From assembly GCA_030154385.1 (NCBI GenBank), contig JASKJZ010000112.1:1-7725 (forward strand): a stretch of DNA of 7,725 nt, given 5' to 3'. Both the position numbers and the translations under genes were made by a program. Positions 1-6,724 of this stretch are shown here, piece by piece. Position 1 is the first letter of the stretch. Each line of letters begins with the position of its first letter. A model generated the notes under the pieces. It saw only the letters and a list, made by a program, of their open reading frames with translations. It did not search any database and was not told the origin of the DNA. Source of the DNA: Clostridiales bacterium (GTDB lineage Bacteria; Bacillota_A; Clostridia; Lachnospirales; Lachnospiraceae).

Positions 1-1
1 T

Positions 2-793
2 TCTGCACTCATTGGGTTTTTTGTATCTTTGTTATGTGCTTTCCTATGCTCTGCGCTAGGAGCAGCGATTTATAGCCTTCTAACCATCACCTTACGGGCA
101 AATCAAAATGTGGTAGGTCTTGCGCTTACTACCTTTGGTGTTGGGTTTGGTAATTTTTTTGGCGGTTCGATTTCAAAGCTTGCAGGTGGCGTTGGACAGA
201 TTTCGGTTGCCACAACGGCTAGTCTTTATCAGAAAAAAATTCCAGTGCTGTCGAAGATTCCAGTGATTGGAGATTTGCTTTTTTCATATGGGATTTTGAC
301 TTATCTGGCAGTCATCCTAGCCGTTTATTTGACCTTTTACCTAAGTAAGACTAGATTTGGTCTTAACCTGCGTGCAGTTGGTGAAAATCCAGCAACCGCA
401 GATGCAGCCGGTATTTCGGTAACGCGCTATAAATATATGGCGACTACCATTGGCGGGGGAATCGCAGGCCTTGGCGGACTCTATTTTGTCATGGAATATT
501 TGGGAGGTACCTGGACCAACAACGGATTTGGAGACCGCGGATGGCTCGCAATCGCGCTAGTAATCTTTTCCCTATGGAATCCAGCAAAGGCGATTCTTGG
601 CTCGTTTGCTTTTGGTGCCTTTTATATCCTCTATATTTATATCCCAGGGCTTAGCAGAAGCGCGCAGGAGCTATTTAAAATGGTTCCTTATGTGGTAACG
701 ATTCTGGTGCTAATCGTAACAAGTCTTCGAAACAAAAAAGAAAATCAGCCGCCTGCCCATCTTGGGGAACCGTATTTTCGAGAAGAGCGGTAA
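2..793 (+). CDS. Nucleoside ABC transporter permease, NupQ-like (5' end outside window)
   Basis: This is a membrane permease subunit of a BMP-type nucleoside importer, the family of B. subtilis NupQ. Such subunits pair with a second permease, an ATPase and a lipoprotein that binds purine nucleosides. The frame is open to the left edge, so the TTG at 29 is not a real start; 263 residues are visible against about 300 usual, so only the first helices are missing. Seen in the sequence are several hydrophobic helices, the family loop VGENPATADAAGISV, which contacts the ATPase, and the characteristic tail PPAHLGEPYFREER. The other transporter genes should lie to the left. The gene converges on the minus-strand ABC operon, with 15 bases between stop codons and no clear terminator. 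The family is confident; guanosine or broader nucleoside specificity is inferred from the family only. Confidence 0.88.
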   Translation, partial: SALIGFFVSLLCAFLCSALGAAIYSLLTITLRANQNVVGLALTTFGVGFGNFFGGSISKLAGGVGQISVATTASLYQKKIPVLSKIPVIGDLLFSYGILTYLAVILAVYLTFYLSKTRFGLNLRAVGENPATADAAGISVTRYKYMATTIGGGIAGLGGLYFVMEYLGGTWTNNGFGDRGWLAIALVIFSLWNPAKAILGSFAFGAFYILYIYIPGLSRSAQELFKMVPYVVTILVLIVTSLRNKKENQPPAHLGEPYFREER

Positions 794-808
794 TCAAGTA
801 TTCCTGTA

Positions 809-1516
809 TTAGGTTACGATAATTCCTCGCTTTTTGTAAGCAAAGGTAAAGATAAGCAGTGCCGCACCTGCATTTAGAAATAAAATAACAAAAGAAGAGA
901 ACGAATCTCCTTTTGGTGTGAGGGGATTGATGGAAGCGCTAATTTGCTGGGTATAGAGAAAGAAAGCGTATTTTTCTACGGTAGCATTGAAGGTTGCGAT
1001 CATAGGAACAAAGGAGAGCAGCATCATGAACGGAACGGTGAGAGAGGTCGCTGTAATCTGATTGCTGCACCAAGCTCCGATTCCAAACCCCAGAAAGATA
1101 GAGATTAGGATGCCAAGGAGCATCAGGGCAATAAATTCTACCAGCTTACTACCGGTATAGCCAGCTTCTGCGGCAAACACGAACGTTCCAAGTGTACAGG
1201 CGAAAAGTATCAAGAGCCCTTCTCCTATTAGATATTCACATGCTCGTATATTTGACATCATAAGAACACGCAGAGTATTGCCTTGCTTTTCCTCTGAAAT
1301 AATAGAGGAGGCACTGACCAGTGGAGCCATCCCAACATACATGGAGGCAAAGACGAATACAAAGTAATGCTTTGGCATATTGGGAAGTGTAATCGAGTGA
1401 TCCATGATGATGGCTAATACAGGAAATAAGATAAATTGGATAAGAATGGCCTTGTTTTTCAATGTATCCTTTGCTTGCTTCAGAAAAATGGCATAAATTT
1501 TTCGACAACGTATCAT
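809..1516 (-). CDS. ABC-2 type transporter permease
   Basis: This 235-residue integral membrane protein has about six helices (near residues 22-40, 51-73, 95-118, 125-148, 157-178 and 207-226) and is the membrane half of the ABC exporter encoded just upstream. The stretch EEKQGNTLRVLMMSNI (residues 75-90), a cytoplasmic segment with the E...GT..L pattern, is typical of ABC-2 permeases and is thought to contact the ATPase. The ATG directly abuts the TAA of the ATPase gene (TAA-ATG), and AGGAG lies 9 bases upstream, inside the end of that gene, so translation is probably coupled. It is the last gene of the minus-strand operon. With one ATPase and one permease, a (permease)2(ATPase)2 complex is likely. 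The substrate cannot be read from the sequence; in related LytTR-linked operons, peptide or toxin export or self-protection is a common suggestion. Confidence 0.85.
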   Translation of the reverse strand: MIRCRKIYAIFLKQAKDTLKNKAILIQFILFPVLAIIMDHSITLPNMPKHYFVFVFASMYVGMAPLVSASSIISEEKQGNTLRVLMMSNIRACEYLIGEGLLILFACTLGTFVFAAEAGYTGSKLVEFIALMLLGILISIFLGFGIGAWCSNQITATSLTVPFMMLLSFVPMIATFNATVEKYAFFLYTQQISASINPLTPKGDSFSSFVILFLNAGAALLIFTFAYKKRGIIVT

Positions 1517-2365
1517 TTAAGAAAGCTCCTTTCCTGTTAATGATAGAAATATAGTTTCTAGGTTTGGCTCGAGAGAATGTATGCTCTCTACTTGATTGTG
1601 CTTGAAATAATCGAACATAGGAGCAAGCTGTTCAAAATCATGTGGAAATATCAGTGTTTCCCCTGATTTTAAGAGGAGACTGATTTCAGGCTTTGTATTG
1701 TACTTTTTGCAAAGCATCGAGGGCTCACCGTATTCAACCAGCTTCCCTTGATGCAAAAGCGCAACATGGTCGCATAATTTATATGCCTCTTGCATATTAT
1801 GTGTGGTTAAAAAGATTGTCGTGCCAGCCGCCTTTTGATTATCAATCAAAGCATGCATCCTTGCCGTTGTTACAGGATCAAGCCCGCTGGTAGGCTCATC
1901 AAGAAAAAGAAGCTTTGGTTTATGAAGCAATGCTCTTGCGAATATAAGGCGTTGCTTCATTCCTTTTGATAGCTGGTGAACAGGGCGCTTCTTGGCGTCT
2001 AAGAGATCCACTTCTTCTAGTACTTCCACTATCCTCTTTTTTGGTATCCCATAAATTTGGGCAAATAAAAGAAGGTTGTCAAAGCAGGTAAGACGCTCGT
2101 AAAGCCCACTGTCATCTAAGAGCATCCCGATTTTTTCATAGCATTCACGCGTTAACGCGCGCACTTCTTTTTGAAAGACATACGCCTCTCCTTTGGTTGG
2201 AAGGGTCTGCCCGGTTAATATTTTGATTAGGGTAGTTTTCCCAGCACCAGAGGGACCTAAAAATCCAAGGATTTCTCCTTCTTCTACTGTAAGGGAAAGA
2301 CTTTTGAGTACGGTTTTCTTATCATAGGTTTTACTTACATTTTTTATTTCGATACAAGGCTTCAT
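1517..2365 (-). CDS. ABC transporter ATP-binding protein
   Basis: This is a 282-residue cytoplasmic ATPase that powers the adjacent ABC-2 permease. Motifs in order: Walker A GPSGAGKTT (37-45), signature LSKGM (132-136), Walker B KLLFLDEP (151-158) with catalytic Glu157, D-loop SGLD (160-163) and switch His189 in TTHN. The usual Q-loop glutamine region reads IGMLLDDSGLYERLT (79-93), with Asp where Gln is expected. The C-terminal ~70 residues after the ATPase core resemble the variable tail of drug or peptide exporter ATPases. The frame stays open a further 43 codons upstream, but the start at 2365 is chosen because AAGGAG (2371-2376) lies 5 bases before it, the protein then begins like other ABC ATPases (MKPCIEIKNVSKTY), and the ATG overlaps the upstream stop as ATGA. 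The TAA abuts the permease ATG. Confidence 0.93.
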   Translation of the reverse strand: MKPCIEIKNVSKTYDKKTVLKSLSLTVEEGEILGFLGPSGAGKTTLIKILTGQTLPTKGEAYVFQKEVRALTRECYEKIGMLLDDSGLYERLTCFDNLLLFAQIYGIPKKRIVEVLEEVDLLDAKKRPVHQLSKGMKQRLIFARALLHKPKLLFLDEPTSGLDPVTTARMHALIDNQKAAGTTIFLTTHNMQEAYKLCDHVALLHQGKLVEYGEPSMLCKKYNTKPEISLLLKSGETLIFPHDFEQLAPMFDYFKHNQVESIHSLEPNLETIFLSLTGKELS

Positions 2366-2868
2366 TTTTTCTCCTTCCGATTGCTTGCATGTTCTAGTTC
2401 CAGCTCTTGCTTTAGGGCGTCTAATCCCACTTTCATTTGTTTGTTTTCCAAATTTGTTTTGATATACATAAGAAAAGTTCCTATAAAAGTACATAGAAAG
2501 AAGCTAATAAAAAAACCGACCCAGGGACGCCAGGTGTTTGTCGGAAACCAAGAAAAGACATTTGCAAAAAGACCAATAACTAGGATTACTAGGACGAGAA
2601 AAAGAAAGATCCGAGCCATGGTAGTTCCTTTTTTTATTAAGTGATAGGAGAAAATGATGTGACGAAGCGTGGTCATTATAATCGACAGAAGTAAAAATTG
2701 AAGCATGGTAGAGAGTGCTAACCCTTCGTTCCCTAGTTGAAACATATGGGAGATGGATTTCGCATCATCTCCAAAGAGATAGGTAATTCCAATCAGAAGC
2801 AGAATGGTAACACCATACAAGATTATGACCTCCTCCAAATAGTCAAAAATGGTTTTCTTTTCTTCCAT
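2362..2868 (-). CDS. Four-helix membrane protein, DUF3021-like (LytTR-associated)
   Basis: This 168-residue protein has four hydrophobic segments (about 13-32, 52-73, 86-105 and 115-137) and a charged cytoplasmic C-terminal tail rich in Glu, Lys and Leu (138-168) that could form a short coiled coil. Size, topology, the TTLRHIIFSYHLIKK stretch after helix 2 and the W..FF segment in helix 4 fit the DUF3021 family, which is commonly encoded directly after LytTR regulators. In LytTR regulatory systems such as HdrRM and BrsRM of Streptococcus mutans, a membrane partner of this kind restrains the regulator; that role here is inferred. The ATG follows the regulator's TAA after one base, with only a weak G-rich ribosome site (near 2878-2882), so it probably relied on coupling to regulator translation, which the upstream TAG would now interrupt. 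Its stop overlaps the ATPase start as ATGA. The DUF assignment is from pattern memory, not a profile search. Confidence 0.72.
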   Translation of the reverse strand: MEEKKTIFDYLEEVIILYGVTILLLIGITYLFGDDAKSISHMFQLGNEGLALSTMLQFLLLSIIMTTLRHIIFSYHLIKKGTTMARIFLFLVLVILVIGLFANVFSWFPTNTWRPWVGFFISFFLCTFIGTFLMYIKTNLENKQMKVGLDALKQELELEHASNRKEKK

Positions 2869-2869
2869 G

Positions 2870-3115
2870 TTAGCTGACCCCCAATCGTTTTTTTAGATTT
2901 TTCGCATATTGCCTGGATACGATGAGCTTTTCTTCGTTGGATAATGTGACGCGTATTTTACCATCAATATCCGATTTAAGTGAAGTGATTTGACGCAAAT
3001 TTAGGATGACCGATTTGCTTGCGCGGAAAAACTCGGTAGCTGTAAGACTTTCTTCCAGCTAAAATTCGGTTTCTTCTATGTCGTCCTTGGTCTGAATTAC
3101 GAGTTTCAAAGGCAT
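2870..3115 (-). pseudogene. LytTR-family DNA-binding regulator, internally deleted with in-frame TAG
   Basis: Translating from ATG 3115, behind AAGGAGG (3119-3125), gives MPLKLVIQTKDDIEETEF, then TAG (3059-3061), then 62 sense codons in the same frame: LEESLTATEFFRASKSVILN followed by LRQITSLKSDIDGKIRVTLS, NEEKLIVSRQYAKNLKKRLG and VS, ending at TAA 2870-2872. The first 18 residues match the N-terminus of short LytTR proteins that precede DUF3021 genes. The part after TAG is the second half of a LytTR domain, with the F.R.SKS.ILNL and SRQY motifs. Intact relatives are about 145 residues, so some 65-75 codons, including the first strands of the DNA-binding fold, are absent. Both parts remain in one frame, so a deletion with the stop at or near its junction fits. 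The gene leads the operon and has its own promoter. It is almost certainly non-functional as a whole regulator; expression of the C-terminal piece alone has no visible ribosome site. Confidence 0.85.
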
Positions 3116-3139
3116 TCCCCTCCTTATCGTTCTAGCCAA

Positions 3140-3168
3140 AGTATAGCAAGTGCGATACGATTCATCAA
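3140..3168 (-). promoter_or_regulatory. Sigma-A promoter of the LytTR/ABC operon
   Basis: On the minus strand, TTGATG (3163-3168) and TATACT (3140-3145) are separated by exactly 17 bases. Transcription would begin near 3133, giving a short leader of roughly 18 bases before the regulator ATG at 3115. The tandem AAGTTGC repeats lie just upstream of the -35 box, where an activator would be expected to sit. Confidence 0.75.
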
Positions 3169-3180
3169 GTGTAGCTGCAC

Positions 3181-3216
3181 AAGTTGCAAAAAAGACCGTA
3201 TAAGTTGCCAAAAAGA
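3181..3216. repeat. Tandem direct repeat resembling a LytTR double binding site
   Basis: Two near-identical 15-base copies start at 3181 (AAGTTGCAAAAAAGA) and 3202 (AAGTTGCCAAAAAGA), differing at one base. The 21-base period is two helical turns, which puts both copies on one face of the DNA. Taken as 9-base half-sites (3180-3188 and 3201-3209), the gap is 12 bases, inside the 10-13 known for LytTR sites, and the core A-A-GTT agrees with the consensus, although the last two positions do not. The first copy is 12 bases upstream of the minus-strand -35 box, and the second contains the plus-strand -35 box TTGCCA. Binding by a LytTR protein is inferred; another regulator could use the repeat. Confidence 0.65.
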
Positions 3217-3233
3217 GCTTAATTTGCTATAGT
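3205..3233 (+). promoter_or_regulatory. Sigma-A promoter of the alpha-galactosidase gene
   Basis: TTGCCA (3205-3210) and TATAGT (3228-3233) are spaced by 17 bases. The predicted start near 3240 gives a leader of about 33 bases before ATG 3273. The -35 box is part of the second direct-repeat copy, so a protein bound to that repeat would be expected to block this promoter. No catabolite (cre-like) site was recognised. Confidence 0.72.
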
Positions 3234-3272
3234 AGCGATAGAATAATAAATGGAATAAAGGAGGAGTATAAA

Positions 3273-5420
3273 ATGGCAGTGAAACGGTTACAAGAGTATC
3301 AATTAGGGGATATGCTGGCTTGCTATGACTTGGAGGAGGAGTCGGGAAAGATATCGTTTTATTTAATACCAGAGAATATGAAGGCGCTTTTGTGGAATCA
3401 AAAAAGGCAAGGCATTGACTCCTTGATTCAAGTAAAATTAGCAGGGGATGTTTATAATGGGGCATATTCAGGGGGAATGACTTTACGGCAGAGTGAGTCG
3501 GTGAACCAATTTCGTTTTAAAGAGCAGAAGGTGTGGTTCGAAAATGATAAAAAGACTATTTGCACAATCCTGCAGGATGATAGAGGATATCGAATGAATC
3601 ATATGCTAGAGTGGCATCCGAATGCAAAGGCAGTTGAAATCTACAGTCAATTCTATAATGATAGTACTAAACGTGTGAAGTTAGAACTGTTATCCAGCTT
3701 TTCGATGGGAGGGCTAACACCATTTACCAAAGAGGACGCAGCGGAGACGCTTTATATTCATCGTATACGAAGTGTATGGAGCATGGAAGGAAGATTAGAA
3801 ACCATGTCGTTTGAAGATTTACAGCTAGAGCCTTCCTGGGCAAATCATGGAGTACGATGTGAGCGCTTTGGACAGGCAGGATCGATGCCTGTCAATCGTT
3901 ATTTTCCTTATCTTGTATTGGAAGATCGTAAAAATGAAGTGTTTTGGGGGGCACAGATTGCGCACAATGCCTCCTGGCAAATGGAAATATATCGAAAAGA
4001 CGACGGAGTGGCTATTTCAGGAGGACTTGCCGACCGTGAATTTGGGCATTGGATGAAGGAAGTTTTGCCCCAGCAGAGTTTTCGCACGCCAAAGGCCATT
4101 GTATCGGTTTGCAAAGGAAAGAGTGTAGATATTATCTCACAGCGCTTGACCAGCTTGGTAGAATACGATCTAGCAAACGCGCCTCTTATCGAACAGGATC
4201 TGCCAATTGTGTTTAATGAATATTGTACGACATGGGGAAATCCTTCTCATGAAAATATCAAGAAAATTATAGAAGCAATAAAGGATAAGAACTTTGCATA
4301 TTTTGTGATTGACTGTGGCTGGTATAAGGAGGAGGGCATTCCCTGGGACATCTCAATGGGGGATTATGAGGTCTCGAAAGAGTTATTTCCCGATGGACTT
4401 GAAAAAACGGTGGAGGAAATCAAAAACGCTGGGATGAAGCCAGGCATTTGGTTTGAAATTGAAAATGTGGGAATGGCTGCAAAGGCCTATAAAATGGAAT
4501 CACACCTGTTAAAGAGAGATGGAACCACGCTTACTACCTCTATGCGTCGTTTTTGGGACATGAAAGATCCTTGGGTAGAGGAATATCTTTCTAAGAAAGT
4601 GATTGGCCTTCTAAAGAAATATGAGTTTTCCTATATGAAAATGGATTACAATGACACAATCGGAATCGGATGTGATGGAGCAGAGTCGCTTGGAGAAGGA
4701 CTTCGTCAAAATATGGAAGCTTCTTATCGATTTATTCAAAAGATAAAAGAAGAAATACCAGAGATCGTACTAGAAAACTGTGCATCGGGCGGTCACCGTC
4801 TAGAACCTCTGATGATGAGCGCGTGTAGCATGGCATCCTTTTCGGATGCACATGAATGTCCAGAAATCCCTATTATAGCAGCAAATCTTCACAGAGTTAT
4901 TCTTCCAAGACAAAGTCAAATATGGGCGGTCATACGAAAAGAGGATACCAAGAAACGGGTTACCTATTCGATTGCGAATACTTTTTTAGGCAGGATGTGC
5001 TTATCGGGTGATGTGGTGGAATTATCGGAGGAGCAGTGGCAGCAAATTGATGCGGGAATGGCCTTTTATAAGAAAATTGCTCCCATGATAAGGGATGGTT
5101 TTACCGATTGGTTTGGCAACGAAATCAAAAGCTATCGTCATCCAAAAGGGTGGCAAGGGATTTTACGCACTGGGAAAGAAGATGCCTATGCTCTATTTCA
5201 TATTTTTGAGCAAAAAGAAGGCGAAGTTTATGAGATTTCCATCCCTAAGGAGTACACTTATCGAGTAGACGAAATCTATTCTGACACAAAAGTTGAGGTA
5301 CAGCTTGAAAACTATCGGTTATCGCTTGTAACGAATGAAGAGTGGAAGGCAGTTGCTGTATATCTAAAGAGCATTGATTTCACGATCCCTGCTTCTTTTT
5401 CAGGAGATCCTATGGTATAA
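3273..5420 (+). CDS. Alpha-galactosidase-type glycoside hydrolase, family GH36 (atypical branch)
   Basis: This 715-residue enzyme has no signal peptide and is probably cytoplasmic. It is expected to remove terminal alpha-linked galactose, or a related residue such as alpha-N-acetylgalactosamine, with retention of configuration. Domain order is the GH36 one: an N-terminal beta-sandwich region (about 1-300), a (beta/alpha)8 catalytic barrel (about 310-570) and a C-terminal beta domain (about 620-715). Barrel landmarks are FNEY (314-317), DCGW (347-350), KMDYN with likely nucleophile Asp458, and ENCASGGHR (501-509). The acid/base Asp is probably D525 in SDAHE (524-528), where classical members read SDNTDA.ER, so substrate specificity may differ. 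AAAGGAGG (3257-3264) lies 8 bases before the ATG and fixes the start. It is divergent from the LytTR operon and has no sugar transporter or regulator beside it. Family is confident; substrate is not. Confidence 0.88.
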   Translation: MAVKRLQEYQLGDMLACYDLEEESGKISFYLIPENMKALLWNQKRQGIDSLIQVKLAGDVYNGAYSGGMTLRQSESVNQFRFKEQKVWFENDKKTICTILQDDRGYRMNHMLEWHPNAKAVEIYSQFYNDSTKRVKLELLSSFSMGGLTPFTKEDAAETLYIHRIRSVWSMEGRLETMSFEDLQLEPSWANHGVRCERFGQAGSMPVNRYFPYLVLEDRKNEVFWGAQIAHNASWQMEIYRKDDGVAISGGLADREFGHWMKEVLPQQSFRTPKAIVSVCKGKSVDIISQRLTSLVEYDLANAPLIEQDLPIVFNEYCTTWGNPSHENIKKIIEAIKDKNFAYFVIDCGWYKEEGIPWDISMGDYEVSKELFPDGLEKTVEEIKNAGMKPGIWFEIENVGMAAKAYKMESHLLKRDGTTLTTSMRRFWDMKDPWVEEYLSKKVIGLLKKYEFSYMKMDYNDTIGIGCDGAESLGEGLRQNMEASYRFIQKIKEEIPEIVLENCASGGHRLEPLMMSACSMASFSDAHECPEIPIIAANLHRVILPRQSQIWAVIRKEDTKKRVTYSIANTFLGRMCLSGDVVELSEEQWQQIDAGMAFYKKIAPMIRDGFTDWFGNEIKSYRHPKGWQGILRTGKEDAYALFHIFEQKEGEVYEISIPKEYTYRVDEIYSDTKVEVQLENYRLSLVTNEEWKAVAVYLKSIDFTIPASFSGDPMV

Positions 5421-5421
5421 T
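5413..5421 (+). promoter_or_regulatory. Candidate extended -10 promoter for the diguanylate cyclase gene
   Basis: TGGTATAAT at 5413-5421 is a perfect TGN-TATAAT extended -10 element, overlapping the stop of the alpha-galactosidase gene. The expected -35 position (5393-5398, TTCTTT) is poor. Transcription would begin near 5428, about 65 bases before ATG 5494. The downstream gene could also be read through from the galactosidase promoter, as no clear terminator is seen in the 73-base gap. Confidence 0.5.
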
Positions 5422-5493
5422 ATGGTAACAAATAGCTACGGTGACGTTGCCTTAGAAATCCATATTATCGAATAATAGGAAAGTGTCGATGGG

Positions 5494-6558
5494 ATGAAAC
5501 GAAAGAGGAAAATCGGAAGAGATGTTTTTGTGCAGCATCATAAGGAAATTAATGCAATAAACCAAGAGACCTTTCAAGTGATTGCCTTTGCAGGTGGGAA
5601 TATGACAGGGCTATTGTTTGCTTTGTCATTTTTTATTCCGATGCTTACCGAGCTCCGTCTTTTCTATTTTTGTAATACGATACTTTTACTAGCCGCCCTG
5701 CTGATCAATCACTATTATATCATACCAGAAAAGAAAACGATTCTTCCCCTATTATATATATCCATTATTGAAGTTTATCTGTTTGGCATTATAATTGGCA
5801 CGGTTCATATGGAAGATCAGCTGGCCATTGCGATTTGCGTATTTTTTACTGTTTTGCCGATGTTTATTATTGATTGGCCAATACGAATCTGCATGATTAG
5901 CACCGTGATGTATCTCGTATTTGTTAGCTTTGCCTTTCAGTTTAAACCAGCGGACGTGGCCAAACAAGATGCCATTAATTCGATGATTTACCTGCTGATT
6001 GGATATTATGTATGTTTTTATTCAACGCGCAACAAGCTAGACACCTTGCTCTCAAAAAAAATGCTGAAGGAGCAAAGAGACCTGGATGCTTTGACAAAGC
6101 TTTATAACCGAGGAGCTGCACAGATTAAGATTGAGAAGGCTTTATTAAAAAAGGAGCCTTCGGTGCTGATCCTACTTGATATTGATAATTTTAAGCTGGT
6201 TAATGATACCTATGGGCATGGGAAGGGTGATGAGATTTTAATTGATACGGCCAATCTGCTTCGGGAGGTATTTGGGAAAGATGCAATAGCGAGTCGTATT
6301 GGGGGTGACGAATTTATTATCTTTCTACCAAATTGCAACGACCATGAAAAGCTGTTATGGGGAGTCAATTCGATTCTGGTGCGTATGAGAGAAGAGATTG
6401 GTGGAAAAACTCCAAAGTGTAATATTTCGGCAAGCCTTGGCATTGTTTATAAGGGAAACGAGGAAACCACCTTTGATCGGTTATATAAGAACGCAGATCT
6501 TGCGATGTATAATGCAAAAAAAATTGGGAAAGGTACCTTCGTGGTGTATGAGGAATAA
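5494..6558 (+). CDS. Membrane-bound diguanylate cyclase (GGDEF domain)
   Basis: This 354-residue protein is predicted to make the second messenger cyclic di-GMP from two GTP. Six hydrophobic helices (about 29-51, 55-75, 83-104, 109-127, 131-149 and 161-177) form an N-terminal membrane sensor region that I do not recognise as a named family. A short linker leads to a full GGDEF domain: DLDALTKLYNR (196-206), metal-binding LLDIDNFKLVNDTYGHGKGD (227-246), GGDEF (270-274) and SLGIVYKG, with DLAMYNAKKIGKG near the end. The catalytic motif is intact. The segment before GGDEF reads FGKDAIASRI and lacks the arginine of an RxxD inhibitory site, so product inhibition through that site is not expected. 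No EAL or HD-GYP domain is attached. The ribosome site is weak (TAGGAAA, 5476-5482, with a long spacing to ATG 5494). Confidence in enzyme class is high; the signal sensed is unknown. Confidence 0.92.
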   Translation: MKRKRKIGRDVFVQHHKEINAINQETFQVIAFAGGNMTGLLFALSFFIPMLTELRLFYFCNTILLLAALLINHYYIIPEKKTILPLLYISIIEVYLFGIIIGTVHMEDQLAIAICVFFTVLPMFIIDWPIRICMISTVMYLVFVSFAFQFKPADVAKQDAINSMIYLLIGYYVCFYSTRNKLDTLLSKKMLKEQRDLDALTKLYNRGAAQIKIEKALLKKEPSVLILLDIDNFKLVNDTYGHGKGDEILIDTANLLREVFGKDAIASRIGGDEFIIFLPNCNDHEKLLWGVNSILVRMREEIGGKTPKCNISASLGIVYKGNEETTFDRLYKNADLAMYNAKKIGKGTFVVYEE

Positions 6559-6640
6559 AACCAGCTAGTTGCCTGTGAAATATGCACAAAGTATAGGGGC
6601 TTATATATCGGTAAAAATCACGAAAATATAATTTTTGCTT

Positions 6641-6667
6641 ATGACAACATAAAATCTCTGCTACAAT
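6641..6667 (+). promoter_or_regulatory. Promoter of the MATE gene (extended -10)
   Basis: TGCTACAAT (6659-6667) is an extended -10 element. A -35 match ATGACA (6641-6646) sits 15 bases upstream of TACAAT, which is short; the extended TG may compensate. The predicted start is near 6673, at the base of the leader hairpin. The 80 bases before it (6559-6640) show no convincing terminator for the diguanylate cyclase gene. Confidence 0.6.
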
Positions 6668-6672
6668 GAAAC

Positions 6673-6724
6673 AGCGATACGTTGTGAGAGGAGTTTTCTC
6701 CCTTGCAATTATCGCTATTTTATT
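6673..6724 (+). promoter_or_regulatory. Long leader hairpin before the MATE gene (attenuator or 5' stabiliser)
   Basis: AGCGATA (6673-6679) pairs perfectly with TATCGCT (6710-6716). Inside, after a small asymmetric loop, TTGTGAG (6682-6688) pairs with CTTGCAA (6702-6708) using two G-U pairs, and, after a bulged A, GGAG (6690-6693) pairs with CTCC (6698-6701), closing a TTTT loop. That makes about 18 pairs. The tail ATTTTATT (6717-6724) is U-rich but interrupted. The MATE ribosome site (6726-6733) lies just outside. It could be an attenuator/terminator, a 5'-end stabilising stem, or an operator palindrome. It matches no riboswitch class I can recognise. Confidence 0.65.

Noticed and set aside
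2366..2494. 43-codon N-terminal extension of the ABC ATPase frame
   Set aside because: It overlaps the DUF3021-like gene in another frame, is not ABC-like, and the ATG at 2365 has a good ribosome site and ATGA coupling.
3059..3061. TAG as a recoded (pyrrolysine) codon
   Set aside because: The frame also lacks some 65-75 codons of the LytTR domain, so simple readthrough would not restore the protein.
3234..3240. AGCGATA near the galactosidase start, also at 6673 near the MATE start, with GCGATA at 3152
   Set aside because: A 6-7 base match without symmetry or fixed position is easily chance; in the MATE leader it is explained by the hairpin.
3124..3465. 113-codon minus-strand open frame over the divergent promoter and start of the galactosidase gene
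   Set aside because: It runs antisense to the well-supported GH36 gene, has no ribosome site and has a low-complexity composition unlike a real protein.
6559..6640. Possible terminator after the diguanylate cyclase gene
   Set aside because: Only a tiny CTAG-centred palindrome is present, with no stable stem and T tract.
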